Origin: Aliihoeflea aestuarii
Lineage (GTDB): Bacteria; Pseudomonadota; Alphaproteobacteria; Rhizobiales; Rhizobiaceae
DNA: 64,000 bases
Assembly (NCBI RefSeq): GCF_024105665.1
Contig: NZ_JAAAMK010000006.1
Location: forward strand, 1 to 64,000
Direction: 5' to 3'
This document shows, piece after piece, positions 1 through 9,408 of this stretch (within the stretch, counting starts at the first letter, position 1; every line of letters begins with the position of its first letter). The position numbers and the translations under genes were made by a program. The notes beneath the pieces were generated by a model. It had not been told where the DNA came from, searched no databases, and saw only the letters and a list, made by a program, of their open reading frames with translations.

Positions 1-126
1 TGCACTATGATCTGGGATATATCGACCTGGAACAGAAGACCTTGCAGACCATCGACAACCCGTTCGGCACGAGGTTGTCACCCATGTCTTAGGTACATTC
101 TGTTACCCATGTCTCCGGGTCGTACA
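1..126 (+). mobile_element. Right end of an IS481-family insertion sequence (truncated by window edge)
   Basis: The first 92 bases encode the tail of a DDE transposase. They are followed by a short non-coding end whose reverse complement begins TGTACGACCCGGAGACATGG, with a second ACATGGGT motif inside it. That is the pattern of an IS481-type terminal inverted repeat starting with TGT, so the element probably ends near 126. The left end and any target duplication lie outside the window. It stops about 10 bp short of the tRNA-Pro 3' end. Confidence 0.6.
3..92 (+). CDS. IS481-family transposase, C-terminal 29 residues
   Basis: The open frame running in from the left edge ends in TAG at 90-92. 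It reads HYDLGYIDLEQ..., then a DNPFGTRLSPMS tail. This matches the typical C-terminus of rhizobial IS481/integrase-core transposases, which recombine the IS ends. The catalytic DDE domain is outside the window, so it cannot be judged whether the element is intact. Confidence 0.6.
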   Translation, partial: HYDLGYIDLEQKTLQTIDNPFGTRLSPMS

Positions 127-135
127 TGATTTAAA

Positions 136-212
<77 letters not shown>

Positions 213-226
213 AACCGGGGCAAGCT

Positions 227-1519
227 CTAATTGGTCGATGGGGGCAAGGCAAGCGCATAATTGCGCCTTGCGCGCAAAAGGTCCGGTGCCGCTCGGGAAG
301 CCTTGCGCTGATGCCGCGCCTCCAGGCCCATGCAGCCCCAGATGATGCCCATCAGAAGATAGAAATGGCGCCAGTGATCCATGTCGATCACCGTGCCCAG
401 CATGATGTGCCCGACGAAGACCAGCCATGCGCACAGGAGGTATGGCTGCCACGGACGTTCGCGAAACAGGATTCGAAAGCCGCCGGCGACCGTCCAGACG
501 ATGAGCGTCACATAGGCGGCAAAGCCGGTCCACCCATAATCCATCAGCGCTTTCAGCCAGATATTGTGCGTGTCCTCGCCGAAGATCGTTCCGAAAACCA
601 GTGGGCCGATGCCGAGCGGCCGTTCGGCGGCGAGCGCGAAGCCCATGCCGAAACGCGCGAAACGCCCCATTCTGGCTCCGTCATAGTCCTGAACGAGTTG
701 AGCGCGCACTTCGAAGAGCGCCGCCACCGAGGGGATTTGAAGGGCGATCGCGATGGCCAGAACGATCAACCCGATACCCAGAAGCGCCATCGCCAGAATG
801 CGCAGTCTCAAACGATTGCTGAAGGTTCTGACGAACAGGACGGTGCAAAGCCCGATCGCCGAAACCGCATAAAGACCCCACGCGCCGCGCGAGAAGGAAA
901 GGAAGATCGCGAAGCTGAGAAGAAGAACGCCCATGACCTGAAGTGGCATCCTGAGCGGACGGCCCGTGACAAGGCCATGAAGCAGCCAGACCGCCGGCGT
1001 GACGAGGAAAGGCCCGAACACATTGGGATCCTTGAAGGCGCCGGCCGCCCGGTCGTAGAGCGTGAAGCGCTCGGCTCCGGGGAAGGCGTGGAAATAGCCC
1101 ATTATGCCCAGCATACCGGTCAGGCAGGCCGCAACCGTCCACCCGATGAGGACGGGTCGCAACAGTTCGTGGCGTTTTTCGATGATGGCCGCGAAGAAGA
1201 CCGCCGTGAGGGCGAGAAACGCGGTGACCGCCAGATAAAGCGGCGTCCCGCCGAAATCGGCCATCTGCGTCATCGAGATCATCCCGCCGACGAGATAGAG
1301 AACCCAGAGCGAAAGCAGTGGCGCGATCGTGCGCGAGATCGTCAGGCCGAGCAGCGCCCACACGCCGATCAGCCCGACCATGTAAAGGTCGAAGGGGGCG
1401 GGCTCGCTCTGAACGAACCCTGCCAGCGCGACGCCGAAGCCGATCGCGACCGGTATGGCAAGCGACACGATCTTGGCGTCGATCGCCGAGCGCGGTAGGG
1501 TTTGCACGGGTGCGCTCAA
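227..1519 (-). CDS. O-antigen ligase / polysaccharide polymerase-like membrane protein
   Basis: This 430-residue protein has about ten hydrophobic segments and a large polar loop in the second half containing the GPLVFGTIFGEDTHN and WLKALMDYGWTG stretches. That layout is typical of the O-antigen ligase/Wzy_C family, which polymerises or transfers undecaprenyl-linked glycans at the periplasmic face. The start is TTG, and TTGA overlaps the stop of the upstream sugar transferase gene, which suggests translational coupling. It is the last gene of a minus-strand exopolysaccharide operon. Whether it acts as polymerase or ligase cannot be told from sequence. Confidence 0.8.
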   Translation of the reverse strand: MSAPVQTLPRSAIDAKIVSLAIPVAIGFGVALAGFVQSEPAPFDLYMVGLIGVWALLGLTISRTIAPLLSLWVLYLVGGMISMTQMADFGGTPLYLAVTAFLALTAVFFAAIIEKRHELLRPVLIGWTVAACLTGMLGIMGYFHAFPGAERFTLYDRAAGAFKDPNVFGPFLVTPAVWLLHGLVTGRPLRMPLQVMGVLLLSFAIFLSFSRGAWGLYAVSAIGLCTVLFVRTFSNRLRLRILAMALLGIGLIVLAIAIALQIPSVAALFEVRAQLVQDYDGARMGRFARFGMGFALAAERPLGIGPLVFGTIFGEDTHNIWLKALMDYGWTGFAAYVTLIVWTVAGGFRILFRERPWQPYLLCAWLVFVGHIMLGTVIDMDHWRHFYLLMGIIWGCMGLEARHQRKASRAAPDLLRARRNYALALPPSTN

Positions 1520-3054
1520 TACGCATTCTCCGTGTTGAGAAGCCGGATCGGCGTCAGGAGAAGGATCTTCAGGTCGAAACCGAGCGACCAGTTCTCGATA
1601 TAGTCGAGGTCGTATTCTGTCCGCCGGCGGATCTTGTCGTCATGGTCGATCTCGCCGCGAAGGCCGTTGATCTGCGCCCATCCGGTGACGCCCGGCTTGA
1701 CGCGGTGACGCGCGAAATAGCCGTCGACGACTTCCTCGAAGAGGCGGTCTTGCGAAAACCCCTTCAAAGCATGCGGACGCGGGCCGACCAGCGAGAGCGA
1801 TCCGCCGAGCGAATTGAAGAATTGCGGCAGCTCGTCGATCGAGGTCTTGCGGATGAAGCGGCCGACGCGCGTCACGCGCGGATCGCCTTTCGTGACGACC
1901 TTGCGGGCCTGCGGATCGCTCTGGTCGGCATACATCGACCGGAACTTCCAGACCTCGATCACCTCGTTGTTGAAGCCGTGCCGCTTCTGCTTGAAGAAGA
2001 CCGGGCCCTTGCTGTCGAGCTTGATGGCAATGGCGGTCGCAATCATCACCGGCGAAAACACGATCAGGCCGGCCAGGCTGAACGCGATGTCGAACAGGCG
2101 CTTGGCGACCGAATCCCAGTCGTTGATCGGCTTGTCGAAGATGTCGAGCATCGGCACGGAGCCGACATAGGAATAGGCGCGGGGGCGGAAGCGCAACTGG
2201 CTCGAATGGGCGGACAGGCGAATGTCGACCGGCAGCACCCAGAGGCGTTTGAGCAGGGAGAGCACGCGCGACTGGGCGCTGAGCGGCAATGACACAATCA
2301 GCATGTCGACGCGCGCCATTCGGGCGAATTCCACGAGTTCGGCGACCGAGCCGAGCTTGGGATAGCCTGCCACGACGGCCGGCGAACGCGCATCGTCGCG
2401 ATCGTCGAAGATGCCGCAGATGCGGATGTCGTTGTCCGGGTCCTGCTCGATCGTGCGGATCAGGGTCTCGGCCGGCTTGCCGCCGCCGACGATCAGCGCG
2501 CGCCGCTCCATCGTGCCGTCCCGCGCCCAGCGCCGGATGAGGGCGGACAGAACGAGGCGGGTCAGCAGCATCAACGCCAGCCCGGCCACCAGCCAGCCCG
2601 CGAACCAGACGCGCGAGAACTCCGCCGATATCTTCAGGAAGAACCCGGCCATGGCGAGCAGCGCGAAAGCCGCGGTCATGACAAGTGCCATGCGCGGCAG
2701 ATAGACGAATGGCCGGCGCAGGACGGCAAGTTGATAGAGGTTTGCGAATTCGAGGAGGAACACGCTCAGGGCGGCCCCGGCGAGGATCACCAGCGGGTAG
2801 GCGTAGGTCAGTCCGGTGGGCGCGCCCGTATAAAGGAGAAACACCGCCAGACCGCCAAGCGCGATAAGCACGAATTCGCTCAGGCGAAGCAGCCCGCTGA
2901 TCATGACGGGCGACATCGTGTTGCGGCGATAGTGCGATGCGATCTGCCGCGCGACGGGATTGAGTTCGCTTGCGGCGGCAGCGGGCGCTGCGCCGTCTTC
3001 GAAGGCATGGACGGCTTCGGCCGTAAACTGATGGCTCGGCTGGGTCTTGTTCAT
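1516..3054 (-). CDS. Exopolysaccharide polyprenyl glycosylphosphotransferase (WcaJ/PssA type)
   Basis: This 512-residue membrane enzyme should transfer the first hexose-1-phosphate to undecaprenyl phosphate, starting the exopolysaccharide repeat unit. The N-terminal part has about four to five transmembrane segments and a CoA-binding-like central domain (ALIVGGGKPAETLIR). The C-terminal third is the bacterial sugar-transferase domain, with GPVFFKQKRHG, EVWKFRSM, DELPQFFN and LSLVGPRPHA motifs. I chose the ATG at 3054; a GTG two codons upstream (3060) is also possible, and neither has a strong Shine-Dalgarno site. It overlaps the ligase-like gene by 4 bp. Confidence 0.88.
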   Translation of the reverse strand: MNKTQPSHQFTAEAVHAFEDGAAPAAAASELNPVARQIASHYRRNTMSPVMISGLLRLSEFVLIALGGLAVFLLYTGAPTGLTYAYPLVILAGAALSVFLLEFANLYQLAVLRRPFVYLPRMALVMTAAFALLAMAGFFLKISAEFSRVWFAGWLVAGLALMLLTRLVLSALIRRWARDGTMERRALIVGGGKPAETLIRTIEQDPDNDIRICGIFDDRDDARSPAVVAGYPKLGSVAELVEFARMARVDMLIVSLPLSAQSRVLSLLKRLWVLPVDIRLSAHSSQLRFRPRAYSYVGSVPMLDIFDKPINDWDSVAKRLFDIAFSLAGLIVFSPVMIATAIAIKLDSKGPVFFKQKRHGFNNEVIEVWKFRSMYADQSDPQARKVVTKGDPRVTRVGRFIRKTSIDELPQFFNSLGGSLSLVGPRPHALKGFSQDRLFEEVVDGYFARHRVKPGVTGWAQINGLRGEIDHDDKIRRRTEYDLDYIENWSLGFDLKILLLTPIRLLNTENAY

Positions 3055-3131
3055 CGACACGCTCGCAAACTTGCGAGGACGTTAATCGTCGCGCGCCTAA
3101 GAAAGCCTTGAAATGCGCGCCGGGGCCAGGA

Positions 3132-4235
3132 TCACACGCTTTTACGGTAAATGCTTTCGATACGTCCCGCCATGGCGGACGCGCCGAAACGGGCGCGCAG
3201 GGCTTCCGGCTGCGGCATGGCGGCCGGCAGCCACGCGGGTTCGTCCAGCGCGCGCATCATCTTTTCGGCGATGTCGTCGGCGTTCGGCTGCATCAATGCG
3301 CAACTGGCCTCGCCCAGTATTTCAGGAATGCCGCCGACAGCGGTCGCGATCATCGCGCGCTGCGCCGCCAGTGCCTCCAGCACGATGTAGGGCATCGCCT
3401 CGGCACGCGAGGGAACGACCATGATGCGAGCGAGGGCGAAAGCCTCGCGCGCGGGCATTGCGGGATGGAACACGACATCAAGGCCGAGTTCGCCGGCGCG
3501 TGCGCGGTAGCGTGGCAGGTCGTCGCCGTCGCCGACCATATGCGCGCTGACGCCGGGAAAACGCATCCGCGTGCGTGCCAGCGCCTCGATGAAGAGATCC
3601 GGCCCCTTCAGATCGCGCATCATGCCGATATAGAGAAAGTCGGCGGCATCGGGCAGCATCTCGACGGGTTCGAATTCCCTGTCGTGGACGCCGTTATAGA
3701 CGAGGCTGTTGGCGGCGCGCGGTTCGCCAATCTTTTCGATATAGGTCCGGCGTTCATGTTCGGACACGAACAGGACGTGATCGCAGAACCGTTCCAGTTG
3801 CCGCTCGACAAGAAAGTAACCGCGCCCGGCAGCCGACCTGCGGTCGTAGTGAAGCACGCCGCCATGCGGGGAATAAAGGCGCGCCAGCGACCGGTTGCGG
3901 CGTTTGAGAAGCGAGCCGAAGACGCGCGCGTAAAAGCCGCCTTTCGCGCCATGGCCGTGAAGGACGTCCGGACGCAGCCCCGCGATCGCCCGATACGTGT
4001 TCCTGGCGGCGGTCAGGTCACCGATGCCGATCTGGCGCTGCATGTCGATGCGTTGGACTCCAAGGGCCAGGTGAGGCTCGATCTTCTGGAACAGATGATC
4101 CTCGTGTGCGCCGCCCGTGCTCGCATCGCACACGATCGCGACCTGATGTCCCGCCGCGTGCTGCGCCATTGCGAGATCGCGGACATGGCGGAAAATACCG
4201 CCGACAGGAGATCGGAAGGCGTGGACGATACGCAT
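3132..4235 (-). CDS. GT4-family glycosyltransferase
   Basis: This is a 367-residue GT-B fold glycosyltransferase. The N-terminal acceptor domain begins MRIVHAFRSPVGGIFRHVRD and carries a DVLHGHGAKGG segment. The C-terminal donor domain has FLYIGMMRDLKGPDLFIEA and the family signature VPSRAEAMPYIVLEALA, which contains the E-x7-E nucleotide-sugar motif. It probably adds a sugar to the lipid-linked exopolysaccharide unit at the cytoplasmic face. It sits 23 bp downstream of the export lipoprotein gene in the same operon. Donor and acceptor are unknown. Confidence 0.85.
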   Translation of the reverse strand: MRIVHAFRSPVGGIFRHVRDLAMAQHAAGHQVAIVCDASTGGAHEDHLFQKIEPHLALGVQRIDMQRQIGIGDLTAARNTYRAIAGLRPDVLHGHGAKGGFYARVFGSLLKRRNRSLARLYSPHGGVLHYDRRSAAGRGYFLVERQLERFCDHVLFVSEHERRTYIEKIGEPRAANSLVYNGVHDREFEPVEMLPDAADFLYIGMMRDLKGPDLFIEALARTRMRFPGVSAHMVGDGDDLPRYRARAGELGLDVVFHPAMPAREAFALARIMVVPSRAEAMPYIVLEALAAQRAMIATAVGGIPEILGEASCALMQPNADDIAEKMMRALDEPAWLPAAMPQPEALRARFGASAMAGRIESIYRKSV

Positions 4236-4258
4236 TCGGCTCTTATGCGCGAAGAACT

Positions 4259-4816
4259 CTAAAAGAACCTTTCGCGGATATAGAGCGCGTCTCCGGGAAG
4301 GATCGGGTCGCTGGTGCGCACGCGGCCCGTCATGACCTCGCCGTTGATCTGGCGGGTGATGTCCACGTCGCGTTGCTGGGCGCGGGGCGTGAAACCGCCC
4401 GCCGAAGCGATGGCCTTTTGCACGGTCATGCCCGGCACATAGGAATACTGCCCGGCAGCGCCGACCTCGCCCATGATGAAGACCGGCCGGTAGCGGTCGA
4501 TCTCGGCAGTGACGTCGGGGCTGCGGATATAGCCCTCACGCAGCTTGGCGGCGATCTGTCCCTCGATCTGCTGGAGCGTGTGGCCGCGCGCGGCGACGGA
4601 CCCGATCAGCGGGAAGGCGATGTAGCCGGACTGGTCCACCGCATAGGTGTTGCTGAGCGATTCCTGCTCGAAAACGGAAATGCGCACGCGGTCGCCCGCG
4701 TCCAGCACATAAGGCTGGTTGATCGCCTCGTGGAAGGCATGGGGCGCGGGCTCATAGCTCGCGCAGGCCGCCAAAGGGGCGAGGGCGAGCAGACCGTAGA
4801 GAGCGTAGCTTTTCAT
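4259..4816 (-). CDS. Polysaccharide export lipoprotein (Wza/ExoF-like)
   Basis: This outer-membrane or periplasmic export protein of about 185 residues begins MKSYALYGLLALAPLAAC, a signal peptide with a lipobox at LAAC. A polysaccharide-export (Poly_export) domain follows (YVLDAGDRVRISVFEQESLS, GYIAFPLIGSVAARG), then a SLBB-like segment (VFIMGEVGAAGQYSYVPGMTV). The ATG at 4816 was chosen because it gives the signal peptide; an upstream GTG at 4846 would add ten unlikely residues. It is shorter than full Wza, like the rhizobial ExoF/PssN-type proteins. It is the first gene of the minus-strand exopolysaccharide operon. Confidence 0.85.
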   Translation of the reverse strand: MKSYALYGLLALAPLAACASYEPAPHAFHEAINQPYVLDAGDRVRISVFEQESLSNTYAVDQSGYIAFPLIGSVAARGHTLQQIEGQIAAKLREGYIRSPDVTAEIDRYRPVFIMGEVGAAGQYSYVPGMTVQKAIASAGGFTPRAQQRDVDITRQINGEVMTGRVRTSDPILPGDALYIRERFF

Positions 4817-4880
4817 GACCGTAAGGACGTCCCCTGAGCCGCGCACGCAGCCACGTTTCCTGACGGTTCGTTATCGGCTT

Positions 4881-4959
4881 GTTAAGGTTAACACCCGGTA
4901 AAGGAAAGCCTGAAGGATAACATGGCCGGTTCGACTTCATTAACTTCATGGTTACCATG
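4881..4959. promoter_or_regulatory. Divergent exopolysaccharide promoter region with two palindromes
   Basis: The 184 bp between the export lipoprotein gene (minus) and the ExoP-like gene (plus) must hold both promoters. It contains two short perfect palindromes, GTTAAGGTTAAC (4881-4892) and CATGGTTACCATG (4947-4959), plus AT-rich repeats. They could be operators for a shared regulator, but no known consensus is recognised. Confidence 0.35.
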
Positions 4960-5000
4960 TGTATTTACTTGTTGGGCAAATTGGCCGGAGCAGATTCGCC

Positions 5001-7049
5001 ATGAGCGCAACGCAGATGGGTGGCAGTGACGTCGATATCGATCTTCGACGCCTCGCGATAAGCGTGCGCGAGCGGTGGCGCATGATCCTGTCCGTCGCAT
5101 TGCTTGCCGGGCTCGCGGGCTTCCTTTTCGTCTATTTCTCGACCCCTCTCTATCGCGCCGAAACGCGCATTTTGATCGAGGCGCGCGAATCCGCCTATAC
5201 GCGCACCGCCGGGCAGGGCGACGGCGAACGGCCGATCTTCGACGACGAGGGCGTCACCAGCCAGGTCGAAGTGATCCGTTCCAGCGATATCCTGCGCCAG
5301 GTCGCAGACGATCTCGGCCTTTCCGAGCGCAGCGAGTTCCAGGCGAGCGGCCTCATGGTCCGGCTCGGTTTGCGCACGCCGGACGAGCTTATGCGCGACC
5401 AGCAGACCATCGACATCATGCGCGAGAAGCTCGACGTCTACCGGGTGGAAAACTCGCGCGTCATCGTCATCCGCTTTTCCTCGCTGGACAGGCAATTGGC
5501 GGCCGATGTGCCGAACGCGATCGCGGACGCCTATATCGAAGAGCAGCGCGCGGCAAAGCTCTTGTCGAATGAAGACGCGACTGGCTGGCTCGCGCCGGAG
5601 ATTGCCGATCTTCGCGACCGCGTGCGCGATGCGGAAGCGGCCGTCGCCGCGTTTCGCGCCGATACGGGTCTTCTGATCGGACAGAACAATTCGACGCTGA
5701 CCAGCCAGCAACTGTCGGAGCTTTCGTCGGAACTTTCGCGCGTGCGTGCAAGCCGCTCGCAGGCCGAGTCGCGCGCCGAAGGCGTTCGCCAGGCGCTTGA
5801 AACGGGAGGCTCTCTCGAAGCGGTTCCCGAAGTGCTCAATTCTTCGGTCGTTCAGCGCCTTCGCGAGCGGGAAGGGCAGTTGCAGGCGGAAATCGCCGAC
5901 CTGTCGACGACGTTGCTCGACAATCACCCGCGCCTGCGCGGCCTTCGCTCGCAGCTTGCCGATATTTCCAATCGTGTGCGTGAGGAGGCGCGGACCGTTC
6001 TCGTCAGCCTCGAAAACGAGGCGCTTGCCGCCCAGCGCGTCGAAGCACGCCTGCAAGGCGAACTCGATGCACTGAAGGCAACCTCCGCGACGGCCGGCTC
6101 CGAGGAAGTCGAACTGCGCGCGCTGGAGCGTGAAGCCACGGCCCAGCGCGAGTTGCTCGAATCCTATCTGACGCGGTTTCGCGAGGCGAGTGCGCGCGGC
6201 GACCGCAACTATCTTCCCGTCGATGCCCGCGTCTTCGCCCGTGCGACGCCTCCGGTCTCCTCCTACTATCCAAGGCTCGTGCCGATCGTCGGCGCGGCCT
6301 TCGCCGGATCGCTTCTCATCATGATCATCGGCACGCTTCTCGGTGAACTGTTCAGCGGCCGCGCGATGCGCCCCGCTCCGCAGGCGAGCCGCGCTGAGCC
6401 GGTGCCGCATCTGGCCATGCCCGCCGCCGCTTCCATGGACACGCCGGAAGGCGAAACGCCGCTCGATCTCTCGGTGCAGACAGCGGCCGCGCATCTGATC
6501 GCCACGGATGCCGCACGGGCGGTGTTTCTGTCGCCGGAAGGCGAGGAAGCGTCCACGGCATCAGTAATGGTGGCCCGGGAACTCGCCGACGCCGGCATAC
6601 GGGTGCTCTACCTCGACCTGACCGTGTCGGGCACGCCGTCGAGCTACATGCTGGAAAGCCGCATCTATACCGGCATCACCAATCTTCTGGCGGCCGAGGC
6701 ACAGTTCACCGAAACGATCCATGGCGATCTTTATTCGGATTGCCACGTCATTCCGGTGGGAACGGCGGAGGCTCGAAGGGCCATGCGGGCGGCCGACCGG
6801 TTGCCGATCATACTGACGTCGCTGACCACCGCTTACGACATCGTCGTCATCGAATGCGGGCCGACGCAGATCGACGGCCTGCGCCGCGTCATGGGACAGG
6901 CGACCGAGATATTGATCGGAGCGATCGACGGACAGGATCATCGCGTCGAGAAGATCGCGCGCAGCCTCTTCGAGGCCGGCTACGGCGAAGCGATGCGCGT
7001 CGTCCCGACCGCGCCGCTCGAACGCGATGCGAGCCGCACGGTCGCGTAG
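5001..7049 (+). CDS. Wzz/ExoP-like polysaccharide chain-length and transport protein
   Basis: This 682-residue inner-membrane protein controls chain length and export of exopolysaccharide in partnership with the Wza-like lipoprotein divergent to it. An N-terminal transmembrane helix (about residues 30-48) is followed by a Wzz domain and a long coiled-coil region. A second helix lies near residues 425-445, and the C-terminal cytoplasmic domain resembles a BY-kinase. That domain is degenerate: around residue 510 the Walker A site reads SPEGEEASTASV with no GK[ST], the Walker A' site is YLDLTVSG, and there is no C-terminal tyrosine cluster. The ATG at 5001 has GGAG upstream; an earlier ATG at 4959 falls within a palindrome. 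Confidence 0.85.
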   Translation: MSATQMGGSDVDIDLRRLAISVRERWRMILSVALLAGLAGFLFVYFSTPLYRAETRILIEARESAYTRTAGQGDGERPIFDDEGVTSQVEVIRSSDILRQVADDLGLSERSEFQASGLMVRLGLRTPDELMRDQQTIDIMREKLDVYRVENSRVIVIRFSSLDRQLAADVPNAIADAYIEEQRAAKLLSNEDATGWLAPEIADLRDRVRDAEAAVAAFRADTGLLIGQNNSTLTSQQLSELSSELSRVRASRSQAESRAEGVRQALETGGSLEAVPEVLNSSVVQRLREREGQLQAEIADLSTTLLDNHPRLRGLRSQLADISNRVREEARTVLVSLENEALAAQRVEARLQGELDALKATSATAGSEEVELRALEREATAQRELLESYLTRFREASARGDRNYLPVDARVFARATPPVSSYYPRLVPIVGAAFAGSLLIMIIGTLLGELFSGRAMRPAPQASRAEPVPHLAMPAAASMDTPEGETPLDLSVQTAAAHLIATDAARAVFLSPEGEEASTASVMVARELADAGIRVLYLDLTVSGTPSSYMLESRIYTGITNLLAAEAQFTETIHGDLYSDCHVIPVGTAEARRAMRAADRLPIILTSLTTAYDIVVIECGPTQIDGLRRVMGQATEILIGAIDGQDHRVEKIARSLFEAGYGEAMRVVPTAPLERDASRTVA

Positions 7050-7067
7050 GCACAGGAAAGAATCACA

Positions 7068-8174
7068 ATGTCAAAGTCTCATCTTTTCTCGCCGATCAAT
7101 GTCGGCGGACTGGAACTCGCGAACCGTATCGTGATCGCCCCGATGTGCCAGTATTCGGCCGAGGACGGCCGGATGACGGACTGGCACATGATGCACCTCG
7201 GCCAACTGTCGCATTCTGGGGCAGGGTTGCTCACCATCGAGGCCACCGCCGTTGAGCCGGCGGGCCGAATAACCGCCGGCGACGTCGGTCTTTGGGATGA
7301 CGCAACACAGGCTGCCATCGCGGCTGTTGTCGCTTCCATCCGTCGGTGGTCTTCGATGCCGCTCGCCATTCAGCTCGCTCACGCAGGGAGAAAAGCTTCC
7401 TGCGATCTGCCCTGGCAGGGAGGCGCACAACTTCCGCCGGATCATGGCCGCGGATGGCAGACCTTCGGCCCCTCCACGGTGCCGTTTTCTCCTAAGGACA
7501 ACCCGCCGGTCGCGCTCGACGAGGCTGGGCTGGAGCGGGTCAAGAATGCGTTCGAGCAGGCGGCGAGGCGGTCTGCGAGGCTTGGCTTCGACGCCATTCA
7601 AGTCCATGCCGCACATGGCTATTTGCTTCACAGCTTCCTTTCGCCGTTGTCCAATCAGCGTAACGACGAGTACGGCGGTAGCCTCGAAAACCGCATGCGG
7701 TTCCCGCTGGAAGTTTTCGAGGCGGTGCGCGCCGCGTTTCCAGCGGATCGTCCTGTCACGCTGCGTGTTTCGGCCACCGACTGGATCGAAGGTGGTTGGG
7801 ACGTCACTCAGACCATCGCGCTGGCTCAGGCGCTTGAGGAACGCGGCTGCGCCGCGATCAATGTCTCCAGCGGCGGATTGCATGTCGATCAGCAAATTCC
7901 GATCTCGCCGAGCTATCAGGTCCCGTTGGCGCGAAAGGTGAAAGAGGCGGTCACAATCCCGGTCGTTGCCGTCGGGTTGATCACCGAACCCGAGCAGGCT
8001 GAAGCAGTCGTTGCGACCGGCGATGCCGATATGATCGGGCTGGCCCGCACCATTCTTTACGATCCGCGCTGGCCTTGGCACGCCGCCGCCAAGCTCCAAG
8101 CCTCGGTGGAAGCGCCGCCACAATATTGGCGCAGCCAGCCATCCGGACTACGCGGGTTGTTCAAGCCCTCGTAA
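7068..8174 (+). CDS. NADH:flavin oxidoreductase, Old Yellow Enzyme family (YqjM-like)
   Basis: This is a 368-residue FMN-dependent TIM-barrel ene-reductase that reduces activated C=C bonds with NAD(P)H. It shows the YqjM-class N-terminus (LFSPINVGGLELANRIVIAP, MCQYSAEDGRMTDWH). The substrate-binding region has VHAAHGYLLHSFLSPLSNQR, and the phosphate-binding end has VVATGDADMIGLARTILYDP. It follows the ExoP-like gene by 18 bp on the same strand, so it may be co-transcribed, although its chemistry has no obvious link to polysaccharide. The physiological substrate is unknown. Confidence 0.9.
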   Translation: MSKSHLFSPINVGGLELANRIVIAPMCQYSAEDGRMTDWHMMHLGQLSHSGAGLLTIEATAVEPAGRITAGDVGLWDDATQAAIAAVVASIRRWSSMPLAIQLAHAGRKASCDLPWQGGAQLPPDHGRGWQTFGPSTVPFSPKDNPPVALDEAGLERVKNAFEQAARRSARLGFDAIQVHAAHGYLLHSFLSPLSNQRNDEYGGSLENRMRFPLEVFEAVRAAFPADRPVTLRVSATDWIEGGWDVTQTIALAQALEERGCAAINVSSGGLHVDQQIPISPSYQVPLARKVKEAVTIPVVAVGLITEPEQAEAVVATGDADMIGLARTILYDPRWPWHAAAKLQASVEAPPQYWRSQPSGLRGLFKPS

Positions 8175-8193
8175 GGTCCGTTCTCCGGAGCGG

Positions 8194-9333
8194 TTACCGA
8201 AAGCGGCGCAACGCCTTAACCGCGCCCAGAAGCTGCGGATTCGCCTTCACCTTTTGCTTTGCACCGGCAAGCAGGTTCGACCCTGCCACCGCCAGCCGCC
8301 CCATCGCGGAAAGCGGAGCGATGACGTCGAAATGGATGATTTCGGTGTCGCACCAGGAACGCTTGTAGGCTTCGTCACCGACGCTGAAATCGTAGAAGCG
8401 CAGCCCTTTCGCACAGGCCGCCTCGATATTGGCGTAAGCGACGAATTCGCCGGGACTGGTCGAGGTCAAATCGTCGTCCTCGATTGCGCCGAATTCGCAT
8501 ATGCTGCGATCGGCGAGGAGCGACGACCCCGTGATCGCGCGCGGTGTACCGCCGACGAAAAGCGCTTCAAGCGTGAACGGATGGGCCGGATCGTCAAGGC
8601 TCGCAGTGAAAAGGCTGCGCCAGAATTCCTTGACGCACGGCTCTGCAAAAACATCGGGAATGCCTGCCTTTTCGAAGCGTGCACGTTTCATGCGAATGAA
8701 TGCGCCGAGAATTTTATCGATTTCCGCCGGTGTTGCCGCCGTCCTCAAATCCTCGCCACCGGCTTCCTCGAACCGCCGCAACTGCATCCGGCGCTTCTTC
8801 GCCTTCTTCTTGCCGTTCGCTCGCTCCAGCAGGCCGGTAAATCCCCCCTCCAGACTGGCAGCCAGAGCAATATTGGGGCTCGACCGTGTCGTCAGAGCGG
8901 ACAAGAAATTGGTCTGTCCAGCAAGTTTGGAATGTTGCCTTTCAAGCGATAGCACCGTGACATGCGGCACCGCTGACTTTATGCCGCTCGCCAGTATTTC
9001 GGCCGAGATATGCAGATCAGGCGATATGCAGGGACAGAAATTTCCGTTCGCGTGATTGCCGCCGGCAAATTGCAGCACCGACAGACCACTGCGTCGCACT
9101 TCGACCAAAGGCAGGGCCGCGACCGGATGCCCCTTGTCGAGAAGCCAGACGATATGGCCGGGTTCATTCGACGCTTTCAGCCACGTCTCGTACCAGAGCG
9201 GTGTCTGTGCGGCGCCGGTGACGCGCGGCGATGCGAAGCTGCGATAGTCGGCGCACGCCTGTTCGTCGGCCCGCTGGACGACGATTTCAAGGTCGCGGAC
9301 ATCCGCCACAGCCTTCGTCGGCGCATCAACCAT
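8194..9333 (-). CDS. CelD/BcsL-like GNAT-fold acyltransferase
   Basis: This 379-residue protein has the FemAB/GNAT layout of the 'cellulose biosynthesis CelD' group. It has an N-terminal substrate half (PLWYETWLKA, ALPLVEV), a basic stretch GKKKAKKRRMQLRRFEEAGG, and a C-terminal acetyltransferase half ending in FYDFSVGDEAYKRSWCDTE. Such enzymes are thought to acylate polysaccharide or related acceptors. It faces the polysaccharide deacetylase gene across a 75-bp divergent gap, which supports a role in exopolysaccharide modification. The exact acceptor is not predictable. Confidence 0.7.
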   Translation of the reverse strand: MVDAPTKAVADVRDLEIVVQRADEQACADYRSFASPRVTGAAQTPLWYETWLKASNEPGHIVWLLDKGHPVAALPLVEVRRSGLSVLQFAGGNHANGNFCPCISPDLHISAEILASGIKSAVPHVTVLSLERQHSKLAGQTNFLSALTTRSSPNIALAASLEGGFTGLLERANGKKKAKKRRMQLRRFEEAGGEDLRTAATPAEIDKILGAFIRMKRARFEKAGIPDVFAEPCVKEFWRSLFTASLDDPAHPFTLEALFVGGTPRAITGSSLLADRSICEFGAIEDDDLTSTSPGEFVAYANIEAACAKGLRFYDFSVGDEAYKRSWCDTEIIHFDVIAPLSAMGRLAVAGSNLLAGAKQKVKANPQLLGAVKALRRFR

Positions 9334-9408
9334 GCTTCAACTCTTCGCTTCTAGGTTTCATTCACAGCCCTGCCGTTTCGCCGGACGCTAGACCACAAAG
9401 GTTTCCAA

